A stretch of 64,000 nt of DNA from Bacillus sp. V3B (GCF_024494465.1 NZ_JAETXM010000015.1:1-64000), one strand, 5' to 3'; positions 35,739 to 45,339 are shown, counted from the first letter of the stretch. Numbers and translations: made by a program. Notes: generated by a model not told the origin, from the sequence alone.

Positions 35739-36133
35739 TGAGTAAAAAAGTAGCAATCATCGCAAGTAATGGTGGATTATTTGATGCATATAAAGTGTTT
35801 AATATTGCAACAGCAGCTGCAGCGACAGATCAAGAAGTAGCTATTTTCTTTACATTTGAAGGGTTAAACTTAATTCATAAAGATGCATACAAGCAGCTTC
35901 CTATGCCAGAGGGTAAAGAACACTTTGCAGAAGACTTTGCAAAAGCTAACGTGCCAGCAATCCCTGAGTTAGTGGAAATGGCACAAGATTTAGGAGTTAA
36001 ATTTATTGGTTGCCAAATGACAATGGATGTTATGGGATTAGAAAAAGAAGCTTTTGTAGATGGCATCGAAGTCGGTGGAGCAGTAACATTTTTAGAGTTT
36101 GCAAAAGACGCGGATGTAACATTAACATTCTAA
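35738..36133 (+). CDS. DsrE-family sulfur carrier (YrkE-like)
   Basis: 131 residues of the DsrE/DsrF-like fold (KKVAIIASNGGLFDAYKVFNIATAAAATDQEVAIFFTFEGLNLI..., KFIGCQMTMDVMGLEKEAFVDGIEVGGAVTFL). The Cys in FIGCQMTMDVMG is the probable persulfide carrier. ATG overlaps the stop of the glutaredoxin gene (TAATG) after AGGAGG. In B. subtilis YrkE sits in the same kind of cluster. Confidence 0.85.
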   Translation: MSKKVAIIASNGGLFDAYKVFNIATAAAATDQEVAIFFTFEGLNLIHKDAYKQLPMPEGKEHFAEDFAKANVPAIPELVEMAQDLGVKFIGCQMTMDVMGLEKEAFVDGIEVGGAVTFLEFAKDADVTLTF

Positions 36134-36162
36134 TCAACTTACAAAAATTTTTTAACTATAAT

Positions 36163-36180
36163 AATACCTAAGGGGGTAAT
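36163..36180 (+). promoter_or_regulatory. CstR-like operator 4
   Basis: ATACCTAAGGGGGTAA-type palindrome (36164-36179), 6 bp before the rhodanese-MBL start; same pattern as the other three. It overlaps the ribosome site region (GGGGG), so repressor binding could also affect translation start signals. Confidence 0.55.
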
Positions 36181-36185
36181 TCATA

Positions 36186-37319
36186 ATGGCAGTACGTAAA
36201 ATGTTAGCAAAAGAAGTAACGGATAAGGTGTTAAATAAAGAAAACTTATTTATTTTAGATGTTCGTAATGTGAGTGATTTTAACGATTGGAAAATTGAAG
36301 GTGAAAACTTCGAGTATTTAAATATTCCATATTTTGAATTACTTGATGGAGTTGAAGGGATTTTGTCAAAACTTCCATCAGATAAAGAAATTTTAGTCGT
36401 ATGTGCAAAAGAAGGTTCATCTATGATGGTAGCGGAAATGCTTTCTGATGAAGGAATTGATACAGCTTACTTAAGCGGTGGGATGAAGTCCTGGAGTGAG
36501 CATTTATATAAAGCGAAAGTTTATGAAGATGAAGATATTAAAGTTTATCAATTTGTACGAGAAGGGAAAGGTTGTTTATCTTATATGGTTGTTTCAGATG
36601 ATGAAGCATTAATCGTAGATCCAGCACGTTTTGTGGATGAGTATATTGAAGCTGCAAAAGAAGAGGGAGCAAAAATAACCCATATTGTTGATTCACATCT
36701 ACATGCAGATCACATTTCCGGCGGTAAAGAATTAGCAGATAAAACAGGTGCTTCGTACTACCTTATGAAAAGTGAAGGTGCAATCTTTGATTTCAAACCG
36801 TTTGAAGAACACGAGAAAATTAAATTTAAAAATATTGAATTAGAAGTGCTTGCAGTGAAAACACCTGGACACACACCAGGAAGTGTATCATTTTTTGTAA
36901 ATAAAAAATTATTATTCTCTGGTGATACTATTTTCGTAAGCGGGCTAGGTCGCCCTGACTTAGGAAATAAAGTAAGAGAATGGGCAAACGACTTATATAA
37001 CACTGTATTTAATAAAGTATCTGAAATTGCAGATGATGTGATCGTATTGCCAGCACATTATGCTAACTTTGACGAAGAGATGAATGCTGAAGGTTACATT
37101 GGGGATACGTTAGGAAACATCCGTACACGTAATGAGAAAATGTTCAATGCAACAAGAGAAGATTTCTTAAACGATGTTGAAAAATCAGCAAGTTCTGTAA
37201 AACCACCTAACTTTGAAGAAATTATTATGATTAACCGTGGTGTTCAAGAAGCCGATGTTGAAAGAAAGCAAGAATTAGAAATTGGTCCAAACCGTTGTGC
37301 AGTACATCATACGGACTGA
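36186..37319 (+). CDS. Rhodanese-metallo-beta-lactamase fusion, persulfide dioxygenase-like
   Basis: 377 residues. Residues 1-105 are a rhodanese domain with C73 (VVCAKEGSSM). Residues 110-377 are a metallo-beta-lactamase domain of the persulfide dioxygenase/glyoxalase II group with the iron site HLHADH (170-175), then KTPGHTPGSV, FSGDTIF and LPAHY. CstB and B. subtilis YrkH are related. It should oxidise protein- or thiol-bound persulfide to sulfite, with the rhodanese domain handling thiosulfate; here the rhodanese precedes the MBL domain. ATG follows AAGGGGG. It is probably the central detoxifying enzyme of the cluster. Confidence 0.87.
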   Translation: MAVRKMLAKEVTDKVLNKENLFILDVRNVSDFNDWKIEGENFEYLNIPYFELLDGVEGILSKLPSDKEILVVCAKEGSSMMVAEMLSDEGIDTAYLSGGMKSWSEHLYKAKVYEDEDIKVYQFVREGKGCLSYMVVSDDEALIVDPARFVDEYIEAAKEEGAKITHIVDSHLHADHISGGKELADKTGASYYLMKSEGAIFDFKPFEEHEKIKFKNIELEVLAVKTPGHTPGSVSFFVNKKLLFSGDTIFVSGLGRPDLGNKVREWANDLYNTVFNKVSEIADDVIVLPAHYANFDEEMNAEGYIGDTLGNIRTRNEKMFNATREDFLNDVEKSASSVKPPNFEEIIMINRGVQEADVERKQELEIGPNRCAVHHTD

Positions 37320-37441
37320 TCTTCATAAGCATGTCATGCGCTTAAGAAGAATCCTGTACTGAAGGACAGAGTCCGGGTACGGTTAGAGGAAATTTTACAG
37401 TCAAGTTTAACAGAATTCAAAAAATATGGAGGGTACAACAA

Positions 37442-37669
37442 ATGAATGTCAATAAAATTTTAGACGCAAAAGGTTTAGCTTGTCCGATGCCTATTATAAA
37501 AACGAAAAAAGCAATGAATGAATTAGCATCAGGAGAAGTTTTAGAGATCCATGCAACTGATAAAGGGGCTAAAAATGACCTGACAGCTTGGGCAAAATCT
37601 GGTGGTCATGAATTTCTAAAAGTTCAAGAGGATAACGGTATATTTAAGTTTTGGATAAAAAAAGGTTGA
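37442..37669 (+). CDS. TusA-family sulfur carrier (YrkI-like)
   Basis: 75 residues with the CPxP signature at C14 (GLACPMPIIKTKKAM), the complete TusA fold. It carries sulfur as a persulfide between rhodanese-type partners. It is closely similar to the TusA half of the fusion at 34905, suggesting common origin. ATG after GGAGGG. Confidence 0.88.
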   Translation: MNVNKILDAKGLACPMPIIKTKKAMNELASGEVLEIHATDKGAKNDLTAWAKSGGHEFLKVQEDNGIFKFWIKKG

Positions 37670-37868
37670 GGGTATCATCAGGATACCCTTTTCTTAAAAA
37701 GAAATATATATTAATTCACTTATAGGATTACCAAACTATCGAATTAAACTAGTAAAAATTATATCTTTATTAGTTTGTAGGATTTAATACTCTCCTTAAT
37801 AATGTAAAAAAGTACCCTATTCATTTCCGGATAATTCGTTTCAAGGAAACAAAAAAGAGGTGAATATT

Positions 37869-38339
37869 GTGGGAAATCATACTACATATAATGGCCCTTT
37901 GGATGAACTTCTTTCCAAGATTGCTACTGATGATACCTTAGTTGTGACTAGAATGGATCGTCTTGGTCGAAATACTGTTCAGTTGTTGTAGCTGGTTGAA
38001 CAACTCCGTGAAAGAAACATACATTTTGTTATCCTAAACTTAGGAATTGATAGAAGAACACCTACTGGTAAATTCTTTTTAACTGTTATGGCTGCATTTA
38101 GTGAGCTAGATCGAGAAATGATTAAAGAAAAGCAGCGTTCGGGGATTAAGTTGGCTAAGCAAAAGGGCGAATATCGAGGAAGGGTAGAAAAATATACAGA
38201 TAAACACCCAGGAATGAACCATGCCATTGAATTACGAAAGACAACAGATAAAACTGTAAAGGAGATTTGCGCTATTACAGGGGTTAGTCAGGCAGCGTTT
38301 TATCGCAAGCTAAAGGAAATAGAGGAAAAAGGGGTATAA
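37869..38339 (+). pseudogene. Truncated serine resolvase with a stop
   Basis: Matches resolvase/invertase recombinases from LDELLSKIATDDTLVVTRMDRLGRN onward, then TPTGKFFLTVMAAFSELDREMIKEKQRSGIKLAKQKG and a C-terminal helix-turn-helix (KEICAITGVSQAAFYRKLKE). The first 45 or so residues, including the catalytic serine, are missing, and TAG at 37989-37991 interrupts RNTVQLL-stop-LVEQLRERN. It is the Tn3 element's resolvase and is inactive. GTG at 37869 is the best remaining start. Confidence 0.85.
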
Positions 38340-38352
38340 TAATTGGAAATCA

Positions 38353-38395
38353 TTTCATATGTGTCCCCTCAATCCCCGAATCGTTTCCGTACCCC
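38353..38395 (-). repeat. Right terminal inverted repeat
   Basis: On the minus strand it begins GGGGTACGGAAACGATTCG then GGGATTGAGGGG, matching the left end. It is followed by the duplication TTTAG (38396-38400). Confidence 0.88.
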
Positions 38396-38400
38396 TTTAG

Positions 38401-38940
38401 AAATAAATTGTTGGTTGGCTTACTTGAACAAGCCTTTATGTACGTAGTAAAACATAAGCATTGAAAGTAGGTCAATCGACATTTACATACTGGGTTGAGA
38501 GTAGATGCTCATGAAAGTTTTGTATCACTATTTCCAAAAAAAAATTTGATTATATTAAAATAATTTTTAATAGGTCATAACTCGTAATTTTTAGCATTTA
38601 AGTCGAATTTAGCTATATTAATATAAAAAATAATCATCATACAAGGAAATGAAAAAGTGGCCATCTATACAAGTAACCCAAACTTATTGTAACAAGAGTT
38701 CATTACGTACATGACTGATTTATTTATCCTAACAGCTGGCCAATTAAAAACTCAGACAGTTGGCGGAGTTATTTCCGTCTTTTTGATATCTACAGTATTT
38801 AATGCGGTTGATGGCTTTCGTAAGTCTAGACTTCGTTAAATATTGAGGAGCATAAAGGGGAATAGGTATAATAGAAATAAAAATTTGATCGTAGCTTACT
38901 TACATGTAAAATATGATCGATAATCCAAAGGAGCTCAAAA
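38401..38940. other. Gap right of the transposon
   Basis: 540 bp. No convincing gene. A 42-codon frame at about 38712-38840 (MTDLFILTAGQLKTQTVGGV...) has no ribosome site and could be debris of a membrane protein. The rest is AT-rich. Confidence 0.4.
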
Positions 38941-39513
38941 ATGGATCCAAAAAGGAAATGGAATAGTAAATACAGTGATCGTCTTCATCATTTAGATGAA
39001 CCAGCTCCAAATATTAGGTTAAAGAACCTTTCAGCGTATCTAAACGGAGGTTCTGCTTTTGATCTTGCTTGTGGTCTTGGTGGAAATAGTCTGTTCCTCG
39101 CACAATTAAACTATCAAGTTCAAGCATTCGATATATCTGACGTGGCTGTGGACTTTTTAAAAAATCAAGCAGTAAAAAAACAGCTCTCCATCCATACTCA
39201 TCTATGCGACCTGACAGAATGGCATAAACTGAATTTAAACAAGGCTTCATTTGATCTTGTTGTCGTTACGTATTATCTTGATCGTTCAATATTCCCTTTT
39301 ATTAAATCAGTCATTAAGGATAATGGGTATTTTTTCATGGAAACGTACTATTTGTCCCCGCAAAACGAGGATCAAGGAGTGTCCAATCAATATAAGTTAA
39401 GATCTAAAGAGTTACTTTCTGTATTTGGAGATTGGAAAGTTCTTTATTATGAGGAAAACGAACAAGAAGGGTGGCAAACTATTTTTTGTCAGAAATGCTC
39501 ATCCCGATTGTGA
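38941..39513 (+). CDS. Class I SAM-dependent methyltransferase (TehB-like)
   Basis: 190 residues. SAM-binding motif I is FDLACGLGGNSLFLA (residues 40-54) with the acidic motif II residue in VQAFDISDVAVDFL. This resembles small TehB-type methyltransferases that can methylate tellurite or other small molecules; the substrate is unproven. ATG after AAAGGAG. Stands alone, followed by a strong terminator. Confidence 0.8.
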   Translation: MDPKRKWNSKYSDRLHHLDEPAPNIRLKNLSAYLNGGSAFDLACGLGGNSLFLAQLNYQVQAFDISDVAVDFLKNQAVKKQLSIHTHLCDLTEWHKLNLNKASFDLVVVTYYLDRSIFPFIKSVIKDNGYFFMETYYLSPQNEDQGVSNQYKLRSKELLSVFGDWKVLYYEENEQEGWQTIFCQKCSSRL

Positions 39514-39540
39514 GTAATTCATCGGTTACCCACAATATAG

Positions 39541-39594
39541 AACGAAACAGAAAAACCCCTTAATTAAATAAGGGATTTTTCTGTTTCGTTTTAT
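39541..39594. terminator. Strong hairpin terminator
   Basis: AACGAAACAGAAAAA...CCCTTA pairs with TAAGGG...TTTTTCTGTTTCGTT (about 22 bp) and is followed by TTATTT. Lies between the methyltransferase and the convergent DegV gene. Confidence 0.85.
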
Positions 39595-39638
39595 TTAATT
39601 TTAGATGGATTAACATAACAAAGGTCAATAAATATCAA

Positions 39639-40484
39639 TTATTCTCTAAACCAGGTAAGCGCAATTGTACCTGCTCCAGCATGAACCCCAATAGCAGAAC
39701 CTAATGGACCAATTACAATTTCAATATTAGGGGATAGGGAACGGATTTGTTCTTGAACATTAAGTGCTTCTTGTGCAGCGCTTCCTTCTAAGATAAAAAC
39801 CGTTTTCACATGCATTCCTTGTTCTAAATCACTTTTCAAACGAGAAACCATATAGGATAATGCTTTCTTTTGCGAACGTACTTTTTCATGAGGGATTAGT
39901 TTCCCTTCTTGAAACGTAAGAATAGGCTTGATTTGAAGAAGACTTCCCATCATCATTTGCAGAGCGCTAACACGCCCACCTTTATGTAACTGTTCTAATG
40001 AACCGACCATCACATAAAGTTGATTGGATCCATACATAGTTCTTAGTTTATTCGCTACCTCAGCAGGGGAAACCCCTTGATCAATCATTTCCTGACCTTT
40101 TGTGATCATATAACTCATAGGCATAGAAATAAGCTTAGAATCCACTAATTCAAGAGGAAAATCCGCGATGTCAGCCGCTTGTTTCGAAGCGTTAGCGGTT
40201 CCACTGAGTTCGGATGATACATGTATGGCGATGCCTAAATCATATTCTTTTTTCAGTTCTTCATAAAGTGTAACTAAATCTCCCATCGCAGGTTGTGAAG
40301 ATTTGGGCAGGTTACGAGAAGAAGTAAGTTTTTGATAAAACTCTTCTTCTGTAATATCGACTCTATCTTTATACATTTCGCTATCAAAAGAAATGCCCAT
40401 TGGCACAACAAAGATATTATGTCGTCTCGCAAATTCAGGTTCTATATAACACGTACTATCAGTGACCCAAGCAATTTTTTTCAT
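39639..40484 (-). CDS. DegV-family fatty-acid-binding protein
   Basis: 281 residues, complete. It has the DegV start KKIAWVTDSTCYIEPEF, the TSQPxxGD-type motif (KSSQPAMGDL) and the HxSSxLSGT motif (IHVSSELSGTANAS). These proteins bind a fatty acid and can present it to fatty acid kinase (FakA). Bacillus carries several paralogues and this is one of them. ATG after AAGGGGG. Confidence 0.87.
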   Translation of the reverse strand: MKKIAWVTDSTCYIEPEFARRHNIFVVPMGISFDSEMYKDRVDITEEEFYQKLTSSRNLPKSSQPAMGDLVTLYEELKKEYDLGIAIHVSSELSGTANASKQAADIADFPLELVDSKLISMPMSYMITKGQEMIDQGVSPAEVANKLRTMYGSNQLYVMVGSLEQLHKGGRVSALQMMMGSLLQIKPILTFQEGKLIPHEKVRSQKKALSYMVSRLKSDLEQGMHVKTVFILEGSAAQEALNVQEQIRSLSPNIEIVIGPLGSAIGVHAGAGTIALTWFRE

Positions 40485-40633
40485 ATGATTCCCCCTTAAT
40501 ACTTTATCAAGAATATGGACATCTTTAGTTTAAGTTTTTATATAATAGTTAATTCTAACATTTGATAAAAATACCTGTTTAAATTAGAAATTAAACGGAT
40601 AATCTCTGTGAAAGTCGCCATCATAGATACAAG

Positions 40634-40667
40634 AAAGACGAGGAGTCTAACTAGGCTCCTCGTCTTT
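40634..40667. terminator. Hairpin terminator-like structure
   Basis: AAAGACGAGGAG (40634-40645) pairs with CTCCTCGTCTTT (40656-40667). It lies in the DegV upstream region, so it may end transcription from the opposite side. Confidence 0.65.
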
Positions 40668-40837
40668 AGCTTTGCCTTTCATAAGCGATACTTTAATGCC
40701 AACTTTATTTAATATAGTATTTATTTGTTATTTATCCGTTATTTTTCATTTTAGCGAAATTAAATTATATTGATAGACTCTAATACGAGAAGAATACGAG
40801 ACTTTCAGCAAAAGTGAAATAGGGGGATAAATAAAAG

Positions 40838-41056
40838 TTATCGTTTTTTCTTTTTAAGATCTTTTGATAGGGGCTGATTTTTAATAACTTTTTCAAAAAT
40901 TACATGTACATGAACTAGATCTTCTTTCATCATCTTAACACTTGCAACTTTTCCTTTGCGACCTTTAATTTTTATATTCTCATCCACAGAAGAAATATGG
41001 TTTTGCAATCGACTTAATACTAAAGTATTATTTTCAAAAAAATGAATGGTAACCAT
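40838..41056 (-). CDS. Small hypothetical protein
   Basis: 72 residues, basic C-terminus (KNQPLSKDLKKKKR). The sequence looks like an OB- or beta-rich small domain (MVTIHFFENNTLVLSRLQNHISSVDENIKIKGRKGKVASVKMM). The ATG at 41056 is preferred because GAGGAGAG lies 7 bases upstream. Not recognised. Confidence 0.55.
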   Translation of the reverse strand: MVTIHFFENNTLVLSRLQNHISSVDENIKIKGRKGKVASVKMMKEDLVHVHVIFEKVIKNQPLSKDLKKKKR

Positions 41057-41182
41057 CTTTTGATCTCTCCTCATTATTCCAATTTATTCACGAAAAGGGG
41101 GATAAGATGTTTTTATCAAGAAATTCATCATCTCTTTATAAAATATTAAGCGAAACTTAGATTTAGACCGAAGTTTATATGA

Positions 41183-41616
<434 letters not shown>

Positions 41617-41862
41617 GCCAATCCATACTGTAGCAATCGAAAATGATATTCACATTAATTATTTAATTGAAAATGGATTACAAACAGTTTTTTTTTTCTT
41701 TTTCTAGTTTACATAATATATATTATACGAACCAATTTTAAAAACCGGTTTTTTGTCTCAATATAAAAGTAAACTTATAATAGTGAGACAAAATAAAAAA
41801 TATTGATGGATTCTTGTTTTATGTATTGAATGGTTTTTCATTTGGCGAGTTCATACTTTTTT
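41617..41862. other. Gap with no recognised feature
   Basis: AT-rich sequence between the endonuclease remnant and the palindrome at 41863. I see no gene, repeat or RNA signature. Confidence 0.5.
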
Positions 41863-41904
41863 ATAAGAAATAATTCCTCAAGTACTTGAGGAATTATTTC
41901 TTAT
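41863..41904. terminator. Perfect 42-bp palindrome
   Basis: A 21-bp arm, ATAAGAAATAATTCCTCAAG plus T, runs directly into its exact complement with no spacer. It lies 17 bp beyond the stop of the minus-strand gene at 41921 and probably acts as its terminator. Confidence 0.65.
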
Positions 41905-41920
41905 TGTATAGTTACTTTTT

Positions 41921-42697
41921 CTAATTTTGTTCTCGTTCTATTACTTTTGTACGAATAAGATTCCATTTTTCATTTTCGTAATACCATGTAGATTCAATAA
42001 AAGCAATTCCATCTGCATGATAAGCGCCACTTATTTGTTGAACTCCTTTTAACCCATTGGAGTCATTCTTTATGATAACCGGCTTTAATGTACTATATGG
42101 ATCGACCATGAGCTCTCTTGGTTCATTTAATTTTCCTTTTTGATACAGCCCCAAGCGTTCATACTCTTTTTTTCGACTCATTACATCAAAAGTAACCGAT
42201 TCTCCTGTATTATCAATCGTTATGATTGCTTTATAATCATCTTGAAATTCACTTGTAATCATAAGTGGATCAGGGGCACCAATTTCTTTTAATTGAAAAT
42301 CTTTTAACGTGTATAGAAAGTAATTCGATATCCCACCGCTTCCACCGGTTGGAATACTAATAAACATATCTGCTAAGCCATCTTGATTTAAATCCACAAA
42401 CTCGAGCGTGGGATCAAACCCACTGTCTAATCTAGTTTTATAAGTTTGACCATTCGTTGCTATAATCTCTAAATAAATGTCTTTGAAATACGAACTCCCT
42501 TCTTCATATCGAATTCCTTTTATTTCAATGGTATCAGGTTTCCCATCCCCTGAAACGTCCACTTCTTGTTTGATGATGGTATTTATTTTTTTAATATTCT
42601 TATCTTTATTTTCATTTTCAACTGCATATGCTCCTGTAATGGCATTCAAAGATAAGAAAAAAAGCGCTAACAAAGCTAAACCGAATTCCTTTTTCAT
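41921..42697 (-). CDS. Secreted VCBS/FG-GAP-like protein
   Basis: 258 residues. A signal peptide (MKKEFGLALLALFFLSLNAITGAYA, cleavage after AYA) precedes a domain with two calcium-binding-like loops, DVSGDGKPDTIEI and DLNQDGLADMFI, as in FG-GAP/VCBS repeats. The C-terminus is WYYENEKWNLIRTKVIE. Similar exported proteins of unknown role occur in Bacillus. ATG after GGAGGA. Confidence 0.75.
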   Translation of the reverse strand: MKKEFGLALLALFFLSLNAITGAYAVENENKDKNIKKINTIIKQEVDVSGDGKPDTIEIKGIRYEEGSSYFKDIYLEIIATNGQTYKTRLDSGFDPTLEFVDLNQDGLADMFISIPTGGSGGISNYFLYTLKDFQLKEIGAPDPLMITSEFQDDYKAIITIDNTGESVTFDVMSRKKEYERLGLYQKGKLNEPRELMVDPYSTLKPVIIKNDSNGLKGVQQISGAYHADGIAFIESTWYYENEKWNLIRTKVIEREQN

Positions 42698-42757
42698 AAT
42701 TGAATCCTCCTTTGTGAATTACATTAAATATTATGTCCATTAATGGAAAAATAATGT

Positions 42758-42797
42758 AAAAAAACCTCTTCTTTTTTAATCAAGAAAAGGTTTTTTT
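42758..42797. terminator. Hairpin terminator
   Basis: AAAAAACCTCTTC pairs imperfectly with GAAAAGGTTTTTT. It sits downstream of parC on the minus strand. Confidence 0.55.
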
Positions 42798-42897
42798 TAC
42801 ATTATTATTTAACTAAAAATTCATATCAGCTTTTATTTCAACACATTAGTAAAAAATAGAACATCCTTTAGTATTTAACGATTCTAACTTTTGCCTA

Positions 42898-45339
42898 TTA
42901 CGAATCCGTTGAAGAATTATTTTCTTTCAGTTTCCAAATTGATTTCGCTTTTCCGTTATCATTTTCATCAAATAAGAATGAACCATTTGAATAGCGATCA
43001 TTATAACGTAAATCAGCGGCAGCAACTGTTTCAATCATTCCTTTTTCTGTTTCAATGAAAATGGTATCATGATTGTTTGCAAACACAAATCCAACAACAT
43101 GATGTGGGTTTGCTTTCAACTCTCTTAAAATAACAACGCCACGTTTTGCACGAGATGTGATTTCGAATTCACTTAATTTCATCCTTTTAACAGATCCTCT
43201 TTGTGTAACAATTACAACGGAAGGATTACTGTCAGTAGCCTTTATTTTTCCACTTGTAACAAAGTCATTTTCTTTTAAGTTAATTCCTTTTACACCTGCA
43301 GCCCTGACACCAATTGTGCTTACTTCATCTTCTTTAAACCAAAGTGCATAGCCCAAATAGGTTGTCATAAATAACTCTTTCGTTCCATCTGTTTCATGTA
43401 CAGCAATGACTTCATCATCGCCTTTTACATTGATAGCAACAAGGGATTTAGAACGTCGCTGTGCTTTGTAATGTTTTAACTCTGTCTTTTTGACCATTCC
43501 ATTTTTTGTGACAAACAATAGATAGGCTTCTTTCTCAAATTCCTCTACCGGTATAGCCGTAATAATCGATTCATCACGATCAATTGGAATAATATTGGAA
43601 ATATGTTGACCAATATCCTTCCAACGTATATCAGGTAATTCATGGACCGGACAGTACAGATAGTTTCCTTTATTTGTAAAAAGAAGTACAACATCGGTTG
43701 TATTCACATCAAGCTTCTCTATAATTCGATCTGAATCCTTCATACCGAAATCTTGTCCATTTGAAGCAGAATAAGAACGTTGGCTTGTTCGTTTCACATA
43801 CCCTTCTTTCGTAACGGTCACAATAACATCTTCACTAGCAACTAATACTTCAAGATTAATCTTAATCTCTTCAATTTCAGCTTCAATTTTTGTCTTTCTT
43901 CCATCTACAAAGCGCTTTTGCACATCTCTCAATTCTTTTTTTATAACAGAGAAAAGCTTCTTCTCACTACTTAAAATAGCCGTTAACTCATCAATTTTCT
44001 TTCTTAATTCTTCTGCTTCGGCTCTTAATGCTGTAATATCTGTATTGGTTAAACGATATAATTGCAAGGATACAATGGCTTCTGCCTGCGGCTCGGTAAA
44101 TTGATACCCGGCAATCAAATTATTTTTGGCATCACGTTTATCTTTTGAGGCACGAATCGTAGCAATGACTTCATCTAAAATAGATAGTGCCTTCATTAAT
44201 CCTTCAACAATATGGGCACGCTCACTTGCTTTTTGTAAATCGAACTCAGATCTTCTTGTAACGACCTCTTTTTGATGAGCAATATAAGCATCTAACAATT
44301 CACGAAGTCCCATTAATCTAGGACGTTTATTATAGATAGCAACCATATTAAAATGATAGGAAACTTGCAGATCACTATTTTTATATAAATAGTTTAATAC
44401 ACCTTCAGCGTCTGCTTCTTTTTTTAGTTCAACGACAATTCGTAATCCCGTACGATCCGTTTCGTCACGCACTTCCGCTATCCCTTCTACTTTTCGATCA
44501 AAGCGAAATTCATCTATCTTCTTTACCAAATTCGCTTTATTCACTTCATAAGGAATTTCGGTAATAACAATTTGCTGTTTGCCACCGCGAATCGTTTCAA
44601 ACTCTGATTTTCCTCGAACAATAACTTTACCTTTTCCTGATTCATACGCTTTTTTGATGCCATCAATCCCCTGAATAATTCCACCTGTTGGGAAATCTGG
44701 TCCTTTGACAAATTCCATCAAATCGTCGACCGTACAATCAGAATGATCCATTCGATGGATAACCGCATCAATGACCTCACCAAGATGGTGTGGAGGAATT
44801 TCAGTCGCATAGCCTGCAGATATACCCGTTGAACCGTTCACAAGCAAATTTGGGTACATAGCAGGTAATACAGTTGGTTCACTTGACGTATCATCAAAGT
44901 TTGGCACAAATTCCACTGTTTCTTTATCAATATCACGTAAAAGAACCGAGGAGATGGCCGAAAGTCTTGCTTCTGTGTAACGCATCGCAGCAGGAGGATC
45001 ACCGTCGACACTTCCGTTATTCCCGTGCATTTCTACGAGAACATTACGCACTTTCCAATCCTGACTCATCCGTACCATGGCTTCATAAACGGAGGAATCA
45101 CCATGAGGATGGTAGTTACCAATGACATTTCCGACCGTCTTTGCTGATTTTCGGAATCCCTTTTCATATGTATTTCCCTCTACATGCATAGCATATAAAA
45201 TTCGGCGTTGGACGGGTTTTAAACCATCACGCGCATCAGGAAGTGCACGTTCTTGAATGATATACTTACTATATCGACCAAATCGATCACCAATAACATC
45301 TTCTAAGGGGAGATCACGAAACGTTTCAATAGAACTCAT
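42898..45339 (-). CDS. parC: DNA topoisomerase IV subunit A
   Basis: 813 residues. The breakage-reunion domain has catalytic Y121 (AAMRYTEARLS) and the quinolone region HPHGDSSVYEAM (78-89) with the wild-type serine residues. A long coiled coil and C-terminal beta-pinwheel repeats follow (VTKEGYVKRTSQ, VTKNGMVKKTEL, VTQRGSVKRM). It has ParC rather than GyrA features in the pinwheel and partners with parE, whose stop overlaps its start (ATGA). It decatenates daughter chromosomes. Confidence 0.95.
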   Translation of the reverse strand: MSSIETFRDLPLEDVIGDRFGRYSKYIIQERALPDARDGLKPVQRRILYAMHVEGNTYEKGFRKSAKTVGNVIGNYHPHGDSSVYEAMVRMSQDWKVRNVLVEMHGNNGSVDGDPPAAMRYTEARLSAISSVLLRDIDKETVEFVPNFDDTSSEPTVLPAMYPNLLVNGSTGISAGYATEIPPHHLGEVIDAVIHRMDHSDCTVDDLMEFVKGPDFPTGGIIQGIDGIKKAYESGKGKVIVRGKSEFETIRGGKQQIVITEIPYEVNKANLVKKIDEFRFDRKVEGIAEVRDETDRTGLRIVVELKKEADAEGVLNYLYKNSDLQVSYHFNMVAIYNKRPRLMGLRELLDAYIAHQKEVVTRRSEFDLQKASERAHIVEGLMKALSILDEVIATIRASKDKRDAKNNLIAGYQFTEPQAEAIVSLQLYRLTNTDITALRAEAEELRKKIDELTAILSSEKKLFSVIKKELRDVQKRFVDGRKTKIEAEIEEIKINLEVLVASEDVIVTVTKEGYVKRTSQRSYSASNGQDFGMKDSDRIIEKLDVNTTDVVLLFTNKGNYLYCPVHELPDIRWKDIGQHISNIIPIDRDESIITAIPVEEFEKEAYLLFVTKNGMVKKTELKHYKAQRRSKSLVAINVKGDDEVIAVHETDGTKELFMTTYLGYALWFKEDEVSTIGVRAAGVKGINLKENDFVTSGKIKATDSNPSVVIVTQRGSVKRMKLSEFEITSRAKRGVVILRELKANPHHVVGFVFANNHDTIFIETEKGMIETVAAADLRYNDRYSNGSFLFDENDNGKAKSIWKLKENNSSTDS

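Larger units (their letters stand above)
32159..38395 (+). mobile_element. Tn3-family transposon carrying a persulfide-handling operon
   Basis: A 6,237-bp element. Its ends are inverted repeats starting GGGGTACGGAAACGATTCG, and it is flanked by the duplication TTTAG. The left end has the 5' part of a Tn3-type transposase gene; the right end has a 5'-truncated serine resolvase gene with a stop. Between them are a structured 198-bp repeat and the operon cstR-like repressor, rhodaneses, tusA-rhodanese, glutaredoxin, dsrE, rhodanese-MBL and tusA. With transposase and resolvase both broken, the element should move only if helped in trans. The cargo resembles the B. subtilis yrkD-yrkI set. Confidence 0.88.

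Noticed and set aside
16190-37991. A changed genetic code reading TAG, TAA or TGA as sense
   Set aside because: Most genes in the window end normally at all three stops, and the three different stops are all found interrupting genes.
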